A DNA stretch of 64,000 nucleotides from Adenophora triphylla var. japonica. Taxonomy: Eukaryota > Streptophyta > Magnoliopsida > Asterales > Campanulaceae. The notes under the pieces were generated by a model, which saw nothing but the letters and a program-made list of their open reading frames with translations, had not been told where the DNA came from and searched no databases. The stretch is from the NCBI GenBank assembly GCA_022495995.1, contig JAFEMH010006969.1, forward strand, positions 42,957-106,956, in the 5' to 3' direction. How positions within the stretch are numbered: position 1 is the stretch's first letter; each line of letters opens with the position of its first letter. This document shows, piece by piece, positions 43,640 to 60,005 of this stretch. The position numbers and the translations under genes were made by a program.

Positions 43640-44000
43640 AAAAATTTTATATCGTAAAGTAAGTTGTCTCACAGGCTAAACATTAATTCATAGGTCAGTC
43701 AACTAGACCCTTGGTGTCTTCAATAGACTGGAATTACTCTCATAAGTCATTTCAACAGACCAATAATACTAATACTCATACTTGCTATTCCTATAGCATT
43801 CACTTAAATTAGGGCGTCTCATTAGACTAAAACATTCAAATCATAGGTCATTTTTCTAGACCACCAATCGTTCAATAGATCGGTTAACACATTCATAGGT
43901 TGTTTCAACAGACCCGAAATTAATCACACTTAGCCGTTTCATTCAGCCGATTATCATATACTTTTGGTCGTTTCATTCGACCAATCTTTCTTGTTCCCAT
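43640..44000. repeat. Short GGTC…GACC inverted-repeat cluster inside the Tekay-like element
   Basis: A series of small hairpin-capable words: AGGTCAGTCAACTAGACC (about 43692), GTCTTCAATAGAC (43716), GTCATTTCAACAGAC (43747), GTCTCATTAGAC (43816), GGTCATTTTTCTAGACC (43844), GGTTGTTTCAACAGACC (43898) and GGTCGTTTCATTCGACC (43966). It occupies the place where the gag capsid domain should be, between the N-terminal coiled coil and the zinc knuckle. Confidence 0.6.
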
Positions 44001-44161
44001 TAACAAATTCAATTAACATTTAAGGAACAATTTCACGCAAATATAAATCAAAATGCGAACAAAATTTTATTTCATAAACTAGAATAGAAGACACTCAATC
44101 CATAAATTCTTGTTACTAGCAATACAATAACGCTAACTATCAACCATTAACCTTTCTAGAA

Positions 44162-44590
44162 TTAAAACCAAATCACTCCACCTTCCTTTTCCAATCTCAC
44201 TTTCTTCGTAAAACTTCCTTTAGGTTTTCTACTAGTCACTTTCTCTTCTTCATCATCTTCAATTATGATTGGAGACGCTTCGGTCCCTTCTAAGTCTTCA
44301 ACAAGATTCTTAACAGTTATTTCTTCAATATTCTGAACGGTAGGAACCACTGGTTCTGTTTGGTTCCCTTTCCTAGCATTAGCAGCCTTAAGATCCTGCA
44401 ACTCGTGGTAATATCTGTAAGCCTCTTCCCTAATCTTAGCAACCCACTCTCTTGCCTTAATTAATTCTTCCCTTGTCTGTATTAACTCTTCTTCTGCCCT
44501 TGCCAAGTCTTCACTCGTTTGTGCCGCTTTCACTACAGCTTCAATCCTTAGTCTCTGCTCTTTTCTCAAAACATCCCTAATAGCTTCCAT
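44162..44590 (-). CDS. Coiled-coil N-terminal gag-region ORF of Tekay-like element
   Basis: 142-codon frame opening MEAIRDVLRKEQRLRIEAVV. Residues about 20-65 (LARAEEELIQTREELIKARE) have heptad spacing of a coiled coil. An acidic stretch (EDDEEEK) and a basic end follow. It starts about 260 bp after the primer-binding site, where gag normally starts. I cannot tell whether it is a truncated gag N-terminus or a separate leader protein. No known domain was recognised beyond the coiled coil. Confidence 0.5.
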   Translation of the reverse strand: MEAIRDVLRKEQRLRIEAVVKAAQTSEDLARAEEELIQTREELIKAREWVAKIREEAYRYYHELQDLKAANARKGNQTEPVVPTVQNIEEITVKNLVEDLEGTEASPIIIEDDEEEKVTSRKPKGSFTKKVRLEKEGGVIWF

Positions 44591-44843
44591 TTCCTACAAT
44601 AAAAGAACTACTCATCAGTACTTCATAAACCTAAAAATACAGGATATTAAATCATAATCATAATTGCATATCTTCAAAAGTAAGTATTTTAGACTCCCAA
44701 GTGAATTTTTAGTTATTCTCCTAGAGAAATATTTTCTTAAAATTCTCTATCCCAAAATAAGTTCTAGGTAGGCCCAATCATAGTTAAGTACTACTCTCTT
44801 CTAATAGCCTTAACAATCTAAGATTTCCCATGTGACCTAAAGT

Positions 44844-44860
44844 CAAAGCTCTGATACCAA
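44844..44860 (-). other. Primer-binding site of Tekay-like element
   Basis: The minus strand reads TTGGTATCAGAGCTTTG directly after the LTR end (…GTTACA at 44862). Confidence 0.9.
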
Positions 44861-44861
44861 C

Positions 44862-46981
44862 TGTAACGACCCCAAATTTCCATAATATAAACAATAATAA
44901 TCAATCATATACAATATCCATAAAACGAGTACCTCCAACGGTAACTCTAATCCATTAAAGTAATACATCATTAAATGTTATTCAAATTCAACGGCTAGTA
45001 CAATCCACTAGCTCAACATAAATACTTAATGGCCTTAAAATAATAACTCGAACTCCAATAAATGCTAAGCGGCCAAACGTGCGACCAATCCACTCCAATC
45101 ATTTATTACCTGGGAGGGGAAAGAATAGGAAAGGGTGAGCGAACAATGCTCAGTAAGTTCATACGGGATCTCTTCTGGTTCTAGGAAGAGATGACCGGAA
45201 CAAACGGAGTTCAACGACTATATCAACGAAAGCATAACTTGTACAATAAATGGTTCAGATACTAAGAACGACAATGAAAGATACTTTTCAATTAACAAAT
45301 AGTGGCACTTTCACAAGAATAATCAAGATGGAGACTGTATACACATAGTCCGTCAATTCCAAGTAATTGTGCACCTTTAATCTAGGGTGACTCCGATACA
45401 CCTATTCGGGTGATCGTTGAATAAGAAGATCTACGCCTTTAATCTAGGGCGCCCCCTTATTCTGAATAAGAGAATCCACGCCTTTTATCTGGGGCGCTCC
45501 CTTATTCTGATATATCATAAATAGAATTAAGGTCATTTCAATCTGTTTAGACCAATTCATTCAACATTAAGGTCATTTCAATATGTCTAGACCAAATCAT
45601 ACAAAGTCCTCATCAAATGGACAGAATAATATCATATATAGTGTTCCAGGTACGAGAACACATTAATCAAAATCCAATCATCACAGATACACATTTAACA
45701 ATCATAATATCAATGGTAGGATATTCTAAAGAACGCTCATATTAAAGGAATACAAATGAACAACTACCGGCCACTTGGTAGTATACAAATCATCGAATAG
45801 GGAATCCTATCACGAAGGAAAGATACATTCAAATACTTAAAGAACGTAATCCCTTACCTTGACTGCTTGTACTTCCTTGCAATTACTCTTCGCACGAATC
45901 TAAAATCATGCAAAAAGTTTCCTTAGGGCACAAGTAATCCTCATTTACTTAAACCCTAAATATTTTCCAAAGCCTCGTTAACCTATGAGTTACCCTCTTT
46001 TAACTCCTTTTAAGGTTAACTCTTACCCTTTTAGGTTTCCCAAAATAACCCTAGGGTTTCTAGGTGCTAAACTCTCATTAGTTATTTCCAATCAAGTTTA
46101 CACACACTAAATACACCTTTCTCAGCACACATAAACAAAAACTAACACACACTAACCCTAACACACACACACGACACACTACAGCCACACGCACACGGCT
46201 ATATACACCCACACACACACTATTTACACATGGCATGCACTGCACACACACTCACAGCACACACGTTGTACACACACAACACGCATACCCGGCATGCACC
46301 TCCCACACACACACGACATATACAAAACACACACAAAACCCTAATTTCGATTCTTCCATTCTTAGCATGCAATACCTTAGGCTAACTCCTTTGATTACAT
46401 ACCAAAACCCTAATAAATATTATGTTTTCAATTAATAATCCTTTATCAAAATATCATTGGATCATTCTTAATTAATCATCAATATCATAAAACAAACCCT
46501 AATTAAATCTCAAGAATTTCTAGGGTTTTTCCAGGTTTTAAATCCAAGGACAATAATTAAAACGGAACGAATTCTTACCTCAATTTGATCTTCTATATCA
46601 CAAAACAACTTAGACCTTCTTCCTCTTTGCTTCTCCAAGGCACGGCATCACTATTCACGACAGAAACAAGCTGTCGCCTCTCTCTCTCTCTCTCTATTTA
46701 TTTTCTTGGTTGAGAAAATATATATAATAGGGTTGCTAGGTTAAGCAAGGGTTATTTATAATTAAGCTTCCAAAACCTAGCCCAAGAAGGTATTTTAAAT
46801 CAACCTAGGTAGCCTAGTCCAATAACTCAAGCCCAAATAAAACAAGTCCACATCTATAATCAATTTAATAAAAGGACTTACCATTTTAATTAAAATGGGC
46901 AATTAATTAAAAAGAACATTTATTAATTAAAAAGGATTGATTTAATTAATAAAATAAATAAAGGAATTTTGGGTTATTACA
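44862..46981 (-). mobile_element. Tekay-like Ty3 5' LTR (2120 bp)
   Basis: Matches 37645-39760 and is followed by TSD TCTGA at 46982-46986. Full element 37645-46981, 9337 bp, minus orientation. It shares the CA-rich tract (46140-46350), CT microsatellite (about 46675-46697) and the GGTCATTTCAAT repeats with the other LTR. Confidence 0.95.
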
Positions 46982-47033
46982 TCTGAAACTTACTAATTTT
47001 ACCTTCTAATACAAAAAATATTTTATCTAATCA

Positions 47034-47456
47034 CACTACAAAGAAAAACGGTTTTAGAGACGGCAAATTCCGTAGCTAAAATAAAGATTCTGTCTCTAAA
47101 TCGTGTTTAGAGACGGATTTGTTCTGTAGCTATTCCGTGGGTGCAAGTTGATTGCTAAATTGGGCGGCACTATTTTGTAGCTATTTTAGACGCAGATATG
47201 TCCGTCTCTAATTTAGAGACATATATGTCCGTTTCTAAATTAAAGACAGATATGTCCGTCTCTAATTTAGAGACAGACATATCCGTCTCTAAATCAGTCT
47301 CTAAAACAGATACAAAACAACGACGTCCATTTTAGCGACCAACCTGCACCCACGGATTAGCTACGGAACAAATCTGTTTCTAAACACGATTTAGAGACAG
47401 AATCTTCATTTTGGCTACAGAATTTGCCGTCTCTAAAACACATTTTCCTTGTAGTA
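47034..47456. mobile_element. Foldback MITE with CACTA-like ends (423 bp)
   Basis: Starts CACTACAAAGAAAAACGG and ends TTTTCCTTGTAGTA. The two arms are inverted repeats of about 125 bp (GTTTTAGAGACGGCAAATTC, GATTCTGTCTCTAAATCGTG, TCCGTGGGTGCAAG). The centre holds repeated TATGTCCGTCTCTAA words. The CACTAC end suggests the CACTA superfamily, but no 3-bp duplication matches exactly, so the class is tentative. Confidence 0.7.

Positions 47457-47459
<3 letters not shown>

Positions 47460-47510
<51 letters not shown>
47460..47510. repeat. (TA)n microsatellite
   Basis: About 25 TA units directly adjoining the foldback MITE. Confidence 0.95.
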
Positions 47511-47530
47511 TAGTTAATCAGTGCACCACA

Positions 47531-48954
47531 TGTTGGGTTTTATGGGTCCATGCGCAGCGGAATTAAGCATAAAATTAACACAAAACCCAAGCCCTAAGAT
47601 CCGTTCTATATGATTAAATTGAATTGCTATGAGATAGAATTTACCAACCTAAATTGCTTTCCGGTCTTGAGCTATCGAACGGATAATTATGTGATTCGTA
47701 ATCACAATTTTTTGATCTTCAAATCTTTGAATCTTCAACTCCTTTGGATCTTCAGATTTGAACTCTAGGTCTTTGATTTGTTTGAACAAAACTAAGACCC
47801 TCTTTTGGTAATCCACACAAATATGAATGTCAAGAACAATTCTCGGGTTGGGAATTGCTAGATTCCTAAAACTTATGGAAGAATATTGAGAGTATTTTTG
47901 TTATGATTTTCCCTTGAAAATTTCGGCCAGGCCTTAGGGTTGACAGACCTCACATATTTATACTACTTTATTGTAAATATGTTTCCTAATCGAATTAGGA
48001 GAACAGGCTGTCAAAAAGCGTCTGTGGCTAGTTATGTCGCGCGACATAAGTAGCCAGTGGCTAGTTATGTCGCGTGACATAACTAGCCAGTGGCTAGTTA
48101 TGTCGCGTGACATAAGTTGCCAAATACAGAAACTCTCAATCATTCTTCCCTTGGTTCAACCAACTCATTCTATTTGTGTGTGACCCAATAGGATTGTATT
48201 ATGTTGGCAATGAGTCCGATCATATCGACCCTCATAAGACATAAGCGGACTCTAGCAAGCCATTATGTCCACCCAAATAACACAACGTAAGAGTTCACGT
48301 TTCCAATGGTACACTTCCATTTTTCCCTTTGTCTCACGATGTTATATTGAACACAAGTCATGGTCCACGTCAACTTGTATTTGTTCAATGCTTTCTCGAT
48401 CTTGAGTATAATGATAGTCCAATCATATTGGGGTGTGGCCACACGCTTTCATCATTATCACTCATTGAGGGGCCCAAGCAAAACATCTCTCTTCGAGGGA
48501 CAAATTCCATCTTGACTTATCATCCTTCCCATCATGAATCCGATCATGCCAAAGATAGCCTTTATAGATATCGTGTTAAGATACCGTTTGACTAAAATCA
48601 AACATAACTTTCATCATGTGTAAGGTCATGATAATCTCAGGTCTAGGGACTAAATGAAGTGACCATATGAGATTTAATTATGACATTTGACCATGACATA
48701 AATCTCATACGGTCAAGTCCAAGCATTGTTCTTCCGACAAGTACCCATAATTTCAATGTGCATCTCTATGCATATAATCATCATATGATTATCCATTGAC
48801 AATTATACTAATTATTCTCTTAATAATCAGGGACGGAGATTATTACAATAAATATGCAAACTATATAATAATCAAAAAATAAACATAAACGATAAAGATG
48901 ATACATAACGGTTTTCGCTTAAACATAACTAAAGCCTAGGGCATTACACCAACA
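47531..48954 (-). mobile_element. Copia 3' LTR (1424 bp) with three 33-bp palindromic repeats
   Basis: Minus-strand LTR from TGTTGGTGTAATGCCC at 48954 to …ATAAAACCCAACA at 47531, left TSD CCACA (47526-47530). It carries TTATGTCGCGYGACATAA at 48032-48049, 48065-48082 and 48098-48115 (33-bp spacing). The minus-strand TATA box TATAAATA is at 47955-47962, about 70 bp downstream of the nearest palindrome. It is nearly identical to the other LTR; an 88-codon stretch at 48329-48595 is unchanged. Confidence 0.95.
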
Positions 48955-48977
48955 GCCTCCCACTTGCACTAGGCTCC
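48955..48977 (-). other. Copia polypurine tract
   Basis: The minus strand reads GTGCAAGTGGGAGGC next to the LTR start at 48954, the usual copia form. Confidence 0.75.
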
Positions 48978-51900
48978 ATTTATGTATCGAATACTCATGG
49001 ATCTAACATGCCCACCATGCTTCGCCTATGCGAGGGTCTTTGTAAGTGAATCCCTTATGTCATCATCGGCCGATATTTTGTATATCTTAACGTCTTCTCA
49101 TTCTTTATGAATTCCTCAAGAACGCCTAAGTGAGTGTTTGGATCATCATTGTGACCTTGGTTCCATTGTTTGCACAAGTGGCACCACTATTTGTCATAAC
49201 AAAAGTTTCACCGATTAGTGATACTTGGAACATTTCCAAAACACTAATGAACTTTTGATCCAAACTGCCTCTTTTAGCCACATCATATGTTGCCAAAATT
49301 CGGCCTTAGTAGTAGAATCGGCTACAATTTCTGCTTGGAACTCTTCCAATCAAAACTGCACCTCTAATAAGTATAAACACAAATCCTAATTGCGATTTTA
49401 AAATAACTTTGTTAGTTTGGAAGCTAGCACCTATGTAACCCTTACAACAAGATTAACTTCCAATCTTTCAAATCCCAAGAGCGTATCCTTAGTTCTTCTC
49501 AAGTACTTAAGGAACATCTTGACTGCCATCCAATGGTTCTCATCACAGGATCAGATTGGTATCGACTCATCATGCTTAGAGCATATGAGACGCTGGGTCT
49601 AGTACAAATTATGGCATACATGACAGATCCAAATACCGAAGCATATGGAACTTCATTCATTTCCCTTTTGCTCATCAGTTGTCATAAGACAATGAATATT
49701 GCTAAGAGAAATACCATGACCCATTGACAAGATACTCTTCTTAGACTCTTCTAAGAATCTTGTCAATGTGAACACTTTGACTCAAACCAATTTATCCTTC
49801 TAGATCCATCTTTATAGATCTTGATGCCAAGGATGTAAGCGGCTTCACCCATATCTTTCATTGAGAAACCTTTCCTTGACCAAGACTTAACAGTCTTAAG
49901 TATCGGAACTTGTTTTTCCAATGATTAAGATATCATTGTAATAAACAATAGAAATAATACTACGCTCCCACTGAATTTCATGCATACACAAGGTTCATCT
50001 TCGTACTTGATAAAGTCAAACTCTTTGACCAATTCATCAAAACGAAGATTCCAATTCCTTTAAGCTTGCTTCAACCCATCTCATGGATCTTTGCAACATG
50101 CATACTCTATTAGAGTTTCTTGGATTGACAAACTATTCTGGTTGTGTACTCTACACATCCTTAATAATCTTTCCATTTAAAGAAAGTCGTTTGACATCCA
50201 TTTGTCATATCACATAGTCACAATATGTGATAATGGCAATTGAAATTCTAACAGACTTCGACATTGTAACTGGCGAAAAAGGTTTCAACATAGTCAATAC
50301 TATGAATTTGCCTAAATCCCTTTGTTACAATCCTTAGTCATGAAAGTATACACCTTCACATCCATGTCGGTCTTTGAAGACCTACTTGCACCCTTTAGTT
50401 TTTACACTTTTAGGTAGCCCAATCAAGTTCCAAACTTGATTGTTAAACATGGATTGTAATTTGGATTCCATGGTTCCTAACCATTTATCCAAATTAGGAG
50501 AGGACATCGCTTCTTGATAGCAAGTAGGATTGTCATTCTCAATGACTTTCACTTCATCACTTTCCGCAACGAGAAATTACTATTTCTTGAGTTCGGATCG
50601 GATCCTATCCAATCTACGATGGACTTGTGCATCTTGAACCGGTTTCACAACTCCTTTGTGAACTTGGTTCTGTCTCTACTCTTGGTTCCATATTATTTTC
50701 GGGTTCTTGAACTTCTTTCAAAATTAATTTTACTCCCACTAGATTCTTTATTGAGAAACTATTTCTCAAGAAACAAATCGTGTAGAGCAACAAACATTTT
50801 GTTCTCTTTGTGATTGTAAAATCAATATCCGAAAATAACCTTGTTAGATTTGGTGCTAACTTATAAGAGACAAGTCTCTTTACATAAGATTCGCAACCCC
50901 AAATCTTCATGAAAGACAAACTAAGTTTTCTTCCATGCCACATCTCATGTGGGGCCTTAGGAACCGATTTAGTAGGGACTCGATTCTGTAATCCGCATTA
51001 TTTCTAATGCATATCCTCAAAAGGAAATATGAAATAGGAAAGTCTCGATTGACATATCATCGAATGAACCATGTCCTACAAGGTTCAATTCCTCCTTTCG
51101 TACACACCATTCATAGTGGTGTTCAGGTGGAGTCAACTCTTGAAACAATTTCATAGTTTTGAGATGATTGTCAAACTCTTGGCTCAAATATTCATCACCT
51201 CGATCTAATCAAAGTACTTAACAGTTTTACCAAGTTGTTTTGTACTTCATCTTTGAAATGTTCAAAACATCTCAAACGATTCACCTTCGAACTTCATCAG
51301 ATAGACATAGTCATATCTAGATAAGTCTTTAGTGAAATGTGATGAAATACCGAAGTCTTCCCCTAGCAATGCTACTTAACAGTCCATATACATCTCATGT
51401 ATAATGACCAATAAGTCACTAGCCCTCCCACTACTCTTAGTGTAGGGTGGTTTGATCAATAATCTCAATAAACAAGATCCACATTCCTCAAATGATTCAT
51501 CGTCATATGAGTCTAAAAGTCCATGTTAATGGAGTTTAGATATATGTTTCTTATTTATTTGACCAAGCCGGCAATGCCATATGAACGCGTTGTTCATATT
51601 GTTCGGTTTAGATTTCCCATTTATATTATAGATATCTTCAATGTTATTTTGTTTCTCATCTTCAAGGATATGAAGACCATTTAATGACATATGCATTACA
51701 ATAAGGCATATTATTAAATAAATATAAAACTTCTTATTGAAAATAAGAAAATTATATCCTTCATCATCCATTTAAGAAACATAAATAATAGCCCTACTCA
51801 AATCTGGAACGTAGTCATACTTGTTCAAAACAAGTACTACTTCACAAGGTAAAGTGACTTCATAAGTCCCTTATGGCTAATGTTGCAACTCTTGCTCCAT

Positions 51901-53760
51901 TCCCATGCATAGGTTTAATTTACCTTATTTGAGTAGCTTTCTATTCTTTGTTCCTTGCACATTTAAACAAATGTGGGATCCAATCCTGTATCATATACCC
52001 AAGAACAAGAAGTCGAAAGGAAAATATCTATCATATAGATACTTGAAGTAATAGCAATCATATTGCCCTTCTTCACCTTTTAGGCCTTCCTAATAAGCCT
52101 TGCAACTTTGCTTCCAATGACAATCTTATTGCAATGATAGCAAAATGCATCCTTTTGAGACACTTTGGGTTTAGCCTCTTCGGCTATGACAACATTTGTC
52201 CTAGGTTTAGCAACTTTTTCTTTACCTTCTTTTCCTTCCTTTATGAACCCTTTTATTGTGTCAACCATTAACGCAATTTGCGGATTGCTCCTTCTTTCAT
52301 CATATGAATTAAGAGCTTTCACCACAACATATATCTTTTGCTTAGCTTGCACTTGGAACATTTCCCTTTTTTTTTTTTTTTGCGGTGTGCTAGAACAAAA
52401 GTATTTATCATGTGCACAAGGTTCTTCATAAGAGCCTTTGAACATGGTGACAAATATAAGGCAAGCAATATTGTCAGAATCATCACTATGTTTCTAATGT
52501 TGCTTCCTTATTTGCCCTTTGCAACATTTGCAATAGGTTCAATAGGAACGGATTTGTAATGAACGTACAAATTTACCTAAGAACCATTCTTTAGGCTTTT
52601 GATCCAATCAAAATTATTTGTATCATTCATTTCGAACTTTGTCCTTCATAAGGACGAATCGCAATTATCATTATGTAATGCTACTTCTACAACAAAATAT
52701 ACAAATTATATGAACACATATCAATATCAACACATTTATCATTTAAGAGCAAATAATGTATTTTACAAATACTCCCACTAAATCATACACCTTCTAATGC
52801 TAATAAGCATAATATGCATTTAATGGGCTAAGATCCAACTTTAATTTAATCTCAAGTACGCTATGGCGCACCGCTCAAGATTAAACTAATTAGGTAGAAA
52901 AACATCAATCATATCGTATATGACTCTTAGGATCTTTTATGAGATTTATTTAAGACATCATATGTCTAAGCATATTTTAATCTCATCTTATGCCTTGGGT
53001 CCAAAACCATTTTGATAACCCAATTAAGTTCATTCATATTAAACGTATAGGAACCACCATTTCCTCATCTTGCTCGCAAACGGATTAGAATCAAAGTACC
53101 TTGCTATGGCAAGCCCACCCAAAACTATCCGAGTGGTCTCAAGTGTTTAATCATGAATTGGCATAAAAGAACTTAAAAGTTAAATGAAGGTTCTTTAAGG
53201 TAGATTATAAGCATATCAGCAAAGATAGTCATAATCATGCACCAGGTAAGTTCCCAGGAAGATAGGTGAGCCACAAGGACTTCTTAAGTACCAACTCTTC
53301 CTTAGACAGAACTCACCTAGTCATGCACAATTAGAAATCAATTCTGATTTGGCAACATAATCACTACCTTTTATAAACACTTAGTTTCCTTTTAAAATTT
53401 CGCGTAATTATGACTTGTTTCCATAAACAATCATAAAATCCAAAATTTACAATGTCTAAATCTAAACATATTAGGAAACTATAAATCAATGTTTCAACTA
53501 AACATTTTAGAAAATCACAATTCAATGTTTCAACTAAACATCTAATAGAATTCTTAACACTTAAGAACAAATAATTCATGCATCGCAACAATTAATAAAA
53601 ACACATTTGAATTAATTAAGCATGCATCATAAACAATGAATTAATCTAGCATAGCCCTATAAATTTTATTTCCAGAAATTTATAGCATCCAGATTAAGAC
53701 ATAAAACATCTCAGATTGCAAACACAATCATAGATTAGCAGAAAAATTAAACAAACTGAT
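48978..53760 (-). pseudogene. Decayed copia gag-pol (minus strand)
   Basis: Only islands are readable. Gag end with CYHCN, an incomplete zinc knuckle, and a Lys/Glu-rich linker at 52080-52445. Pre-integrase AFIWHCRLGQINKKHISKLH at 51526-51590. Integrase tail WHGRKLSLSFMKIWGCESYV with KRLVSYKL at 50830-50940, then a linker. RT and RNase H (48980-50500) have no frame longer than about 60 codons. Motif order confirms a Ty1/copia element in minus orientation. It cannot encode its own machinery. Confidence 0.75.
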
Positions 53761-53779
53761 TCTGCCCAGAATTGGCTTA

Positions 53780-53881
53780 TTATGTCGCGTGACATAACTA
53801 GCCAGTGGCTAGTTATGTCGCGTGACATAACCGGCCAGTATTACCGATTTCCTCCTTTGGCTTAATATGTCGTACGACATA
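53780..53881. repeat. Three palindromes in the copia leader
   Basis: TTATGTCGCGTGACATAA at 53780-53797 and 53813-53830 (33 bp apart, same unit as in the LTR) and TATGTCGTACGACATA at 53866-53881. They lie 240-340 bp downstream of the primer-binding site in transcript orientation, so the motif occurs both in U3 and in the leader. Confidence 0.85.
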
Positions 53882-54102
53882 GGTAGCCGTCACAGGATTT
53901 CCATTTCAATCAATTCAGATTACATGCAATTAAATCATATAAAACAACCCTTTTACAGATTTAATTCAACATAATTCGAAAACGATTTTCACATTGTTTC
54001 ACATAAACAATCAAAATTCTATCGCATACAAAAACATGCAACGAACATATAAACAATTTATATAATCATTCTAGCATGTTAATTCAAACTTAACCATACG
54101 AA

Positions 54103-54118
54103 CGGGGCTCTGATACCA
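54103..54118 (-). other. Copia primer-binding site
   Basis: The minus strand reads TGGTATCAGAGCCCCG just after the 5' LTR end at 54120, complementary to initiator tRNA-Met. Confidence 0.9.
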
Positions 54119-54119
54119 C

Positions 54120-55514
54120 TGTTGGGTTTTATGGGTCCATGCGCAGCGGAATTAAGCATAAAATTAACACAAAACCCAAGCCCTAAGATCCGTTCTATAT
54201 GATTAAATTGAATTGCTATGAGATAGAATTTACCAACCTAAATTGCTTTCCGGTCTTGAGCTATCGAACGGATAATTATGTGATTCGTAATCACAAACTT
54301 TTGATCTTCAAATCTTTGAATCTTCAACTCCTTTGGATCTTCGCATTTGAACTCTAGGTCTTTGATTTGTTTGAACAAAACTAAGACTCTCTTTTGGTAA
54401 TCCACACAAATATGAATGTCAAGAACAATTCTCGGGTTGGGAATTGCTAGATTCCTAAAACTTATGGAAGAATATTGAGAGTATTTTTGTTATGATTTTC
54501 CCTTGAAAATTTCGGCCAGCCTTAGGGTTGCAGACCTCACATATTTATACTACTTTAGTGTAAATATGTTTCCTAATCGAATTAGGAGAACAGATCGTCA
54601 AAAAAAGCGCTCAGTGGGTTAGTTATGTCGCGCGACATAAGTAGCCGGTGGCTAGTTATGTCGCGTGACATAAGTTGCCAAATACGTAAACTCTCAATCA
54701 TTCTTCCCTTGGTTCAACCAACTCATTCTATTTGTGTGTGACCCAATAGGATTGTATTATGTTGGCAATGAGTCCGATCATATCGACCCTCATAAGACAT
54801 AAGCGGACTCTAGCAAGCCATTATGTCCACCCAAATAACACAACGTAAGAGTTCACGTTTCCAATGGTACACTTCCATTTTTCCCTTTGTCTCACGATGT
54901 TATATTGAACACAAGTCATGGTCCACGTCAACTTGTATTTGTTCAATGCTTTCTCGATCTTGAGTATAATGATAGTCCAATCATATTGGGGTGTGGCCAC
55001 ACGCTTTCATCATTATCACTCATTGAGGGGCCCAAGCAAAACATCTCTCTTCGAGGGACAAATTCCATCTTGACTTATCATCCTTCCCATCATGAATCCG
55101 ATCATGCCAAAGATAGCCTTTATAGATATCGTGTTAAGATACCGTTTGACTAAAATCAAACATAACTTTCATCATGTGTAAGGTCATGATAATCTCAGGT
55201 CTAGGGACTAAATGAAGTGACCATATGAGATTTAATTATGACATTTGACCATGACATAAATCTCATACGGGTCAAGTCCAGTTACTTGTTCTCTGACAAG
55301 TACCCATAATTTCAATGTGCATCTCTATGCATATAATCATCATATGATTATCCATTGACAATTATACTAATTATTCTCTTAATAATCAGGGACGGAGATT
55401 ATTACAATAAATATGCAAACTATATAATAATCAAAAAATAAACATAAACGATAAAGATGATACATAACGGTTTTCAGTTTAAACATAACTAAAGCCTAGG
55501 GCATTACACCAACA
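54120..55514 (-). mobile_element. Copia 5' LTR (1395 bp) with two palindromic repeats
   Basis: Matches 47531-48954, with TSD CCACA at 55515-55519. Whole element 47531-55514 (7984 bp). Palindromes at 54623-54640 and 54656-54673; the minus-strand TATA box is at 54542-54549, 74 bp downstream. It has one 33-bp unit fewer than the 3' LTR. Confidence 0.95.
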
Positions 55515-55519
55515 CCACA

Positions 55520-56660
<1,141 letters not shown>

Positions 56661-56848
56661 CTAATGAGGCGGCCGCCTGGCCCATGCCGAGAGGCTGGCG
56701 CATCACTCCCAGCCGTTTGGCCCCGAATCTGCCCAGCTTCATGCGGCCGCCCGGAGAATCACGATGCTGCCGCCTCACATCCAGAAAATCCACCCAAGAA
56801 AAGCCATGGTGAGGCGGCCGCCTGGCCCCATCTGAGGCTGGCGCCTCA
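56661..56848. repeat. Direct repeat around GAGGCGGCCGCCTGG
   Basis: AGGCGGCCGCCT (perfect 12-bp palindrome) at 56667-56678 and 56812-56823, each followed by GGCCC and a GAGGCTGGCGC stretch: two copies about 145 bp apart. The DNA resumes after the solo LTR at 60001 with CCTCACCTCCAGAAAA. It is probably part of an older unclassified repeat. Confidence 0.55.
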
Positions 56849-60000
<3,152 letters not shown>

Positions 60001-60005
60001 CCTCA

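Noticed and set aside
47034..47456. CACTA element with confirmed target duplication
   Set aside because: Flanking triplets (TCA and ATA) do not match, so only a tentative foldback MITE is reported.
48329..48595. 88-codon open frame, repeated at 54887-55153, as a conserved gene
   Set aside because: It is inside the two LTRs; identity reflects LTR identity. No domain or codon bias supports translation.
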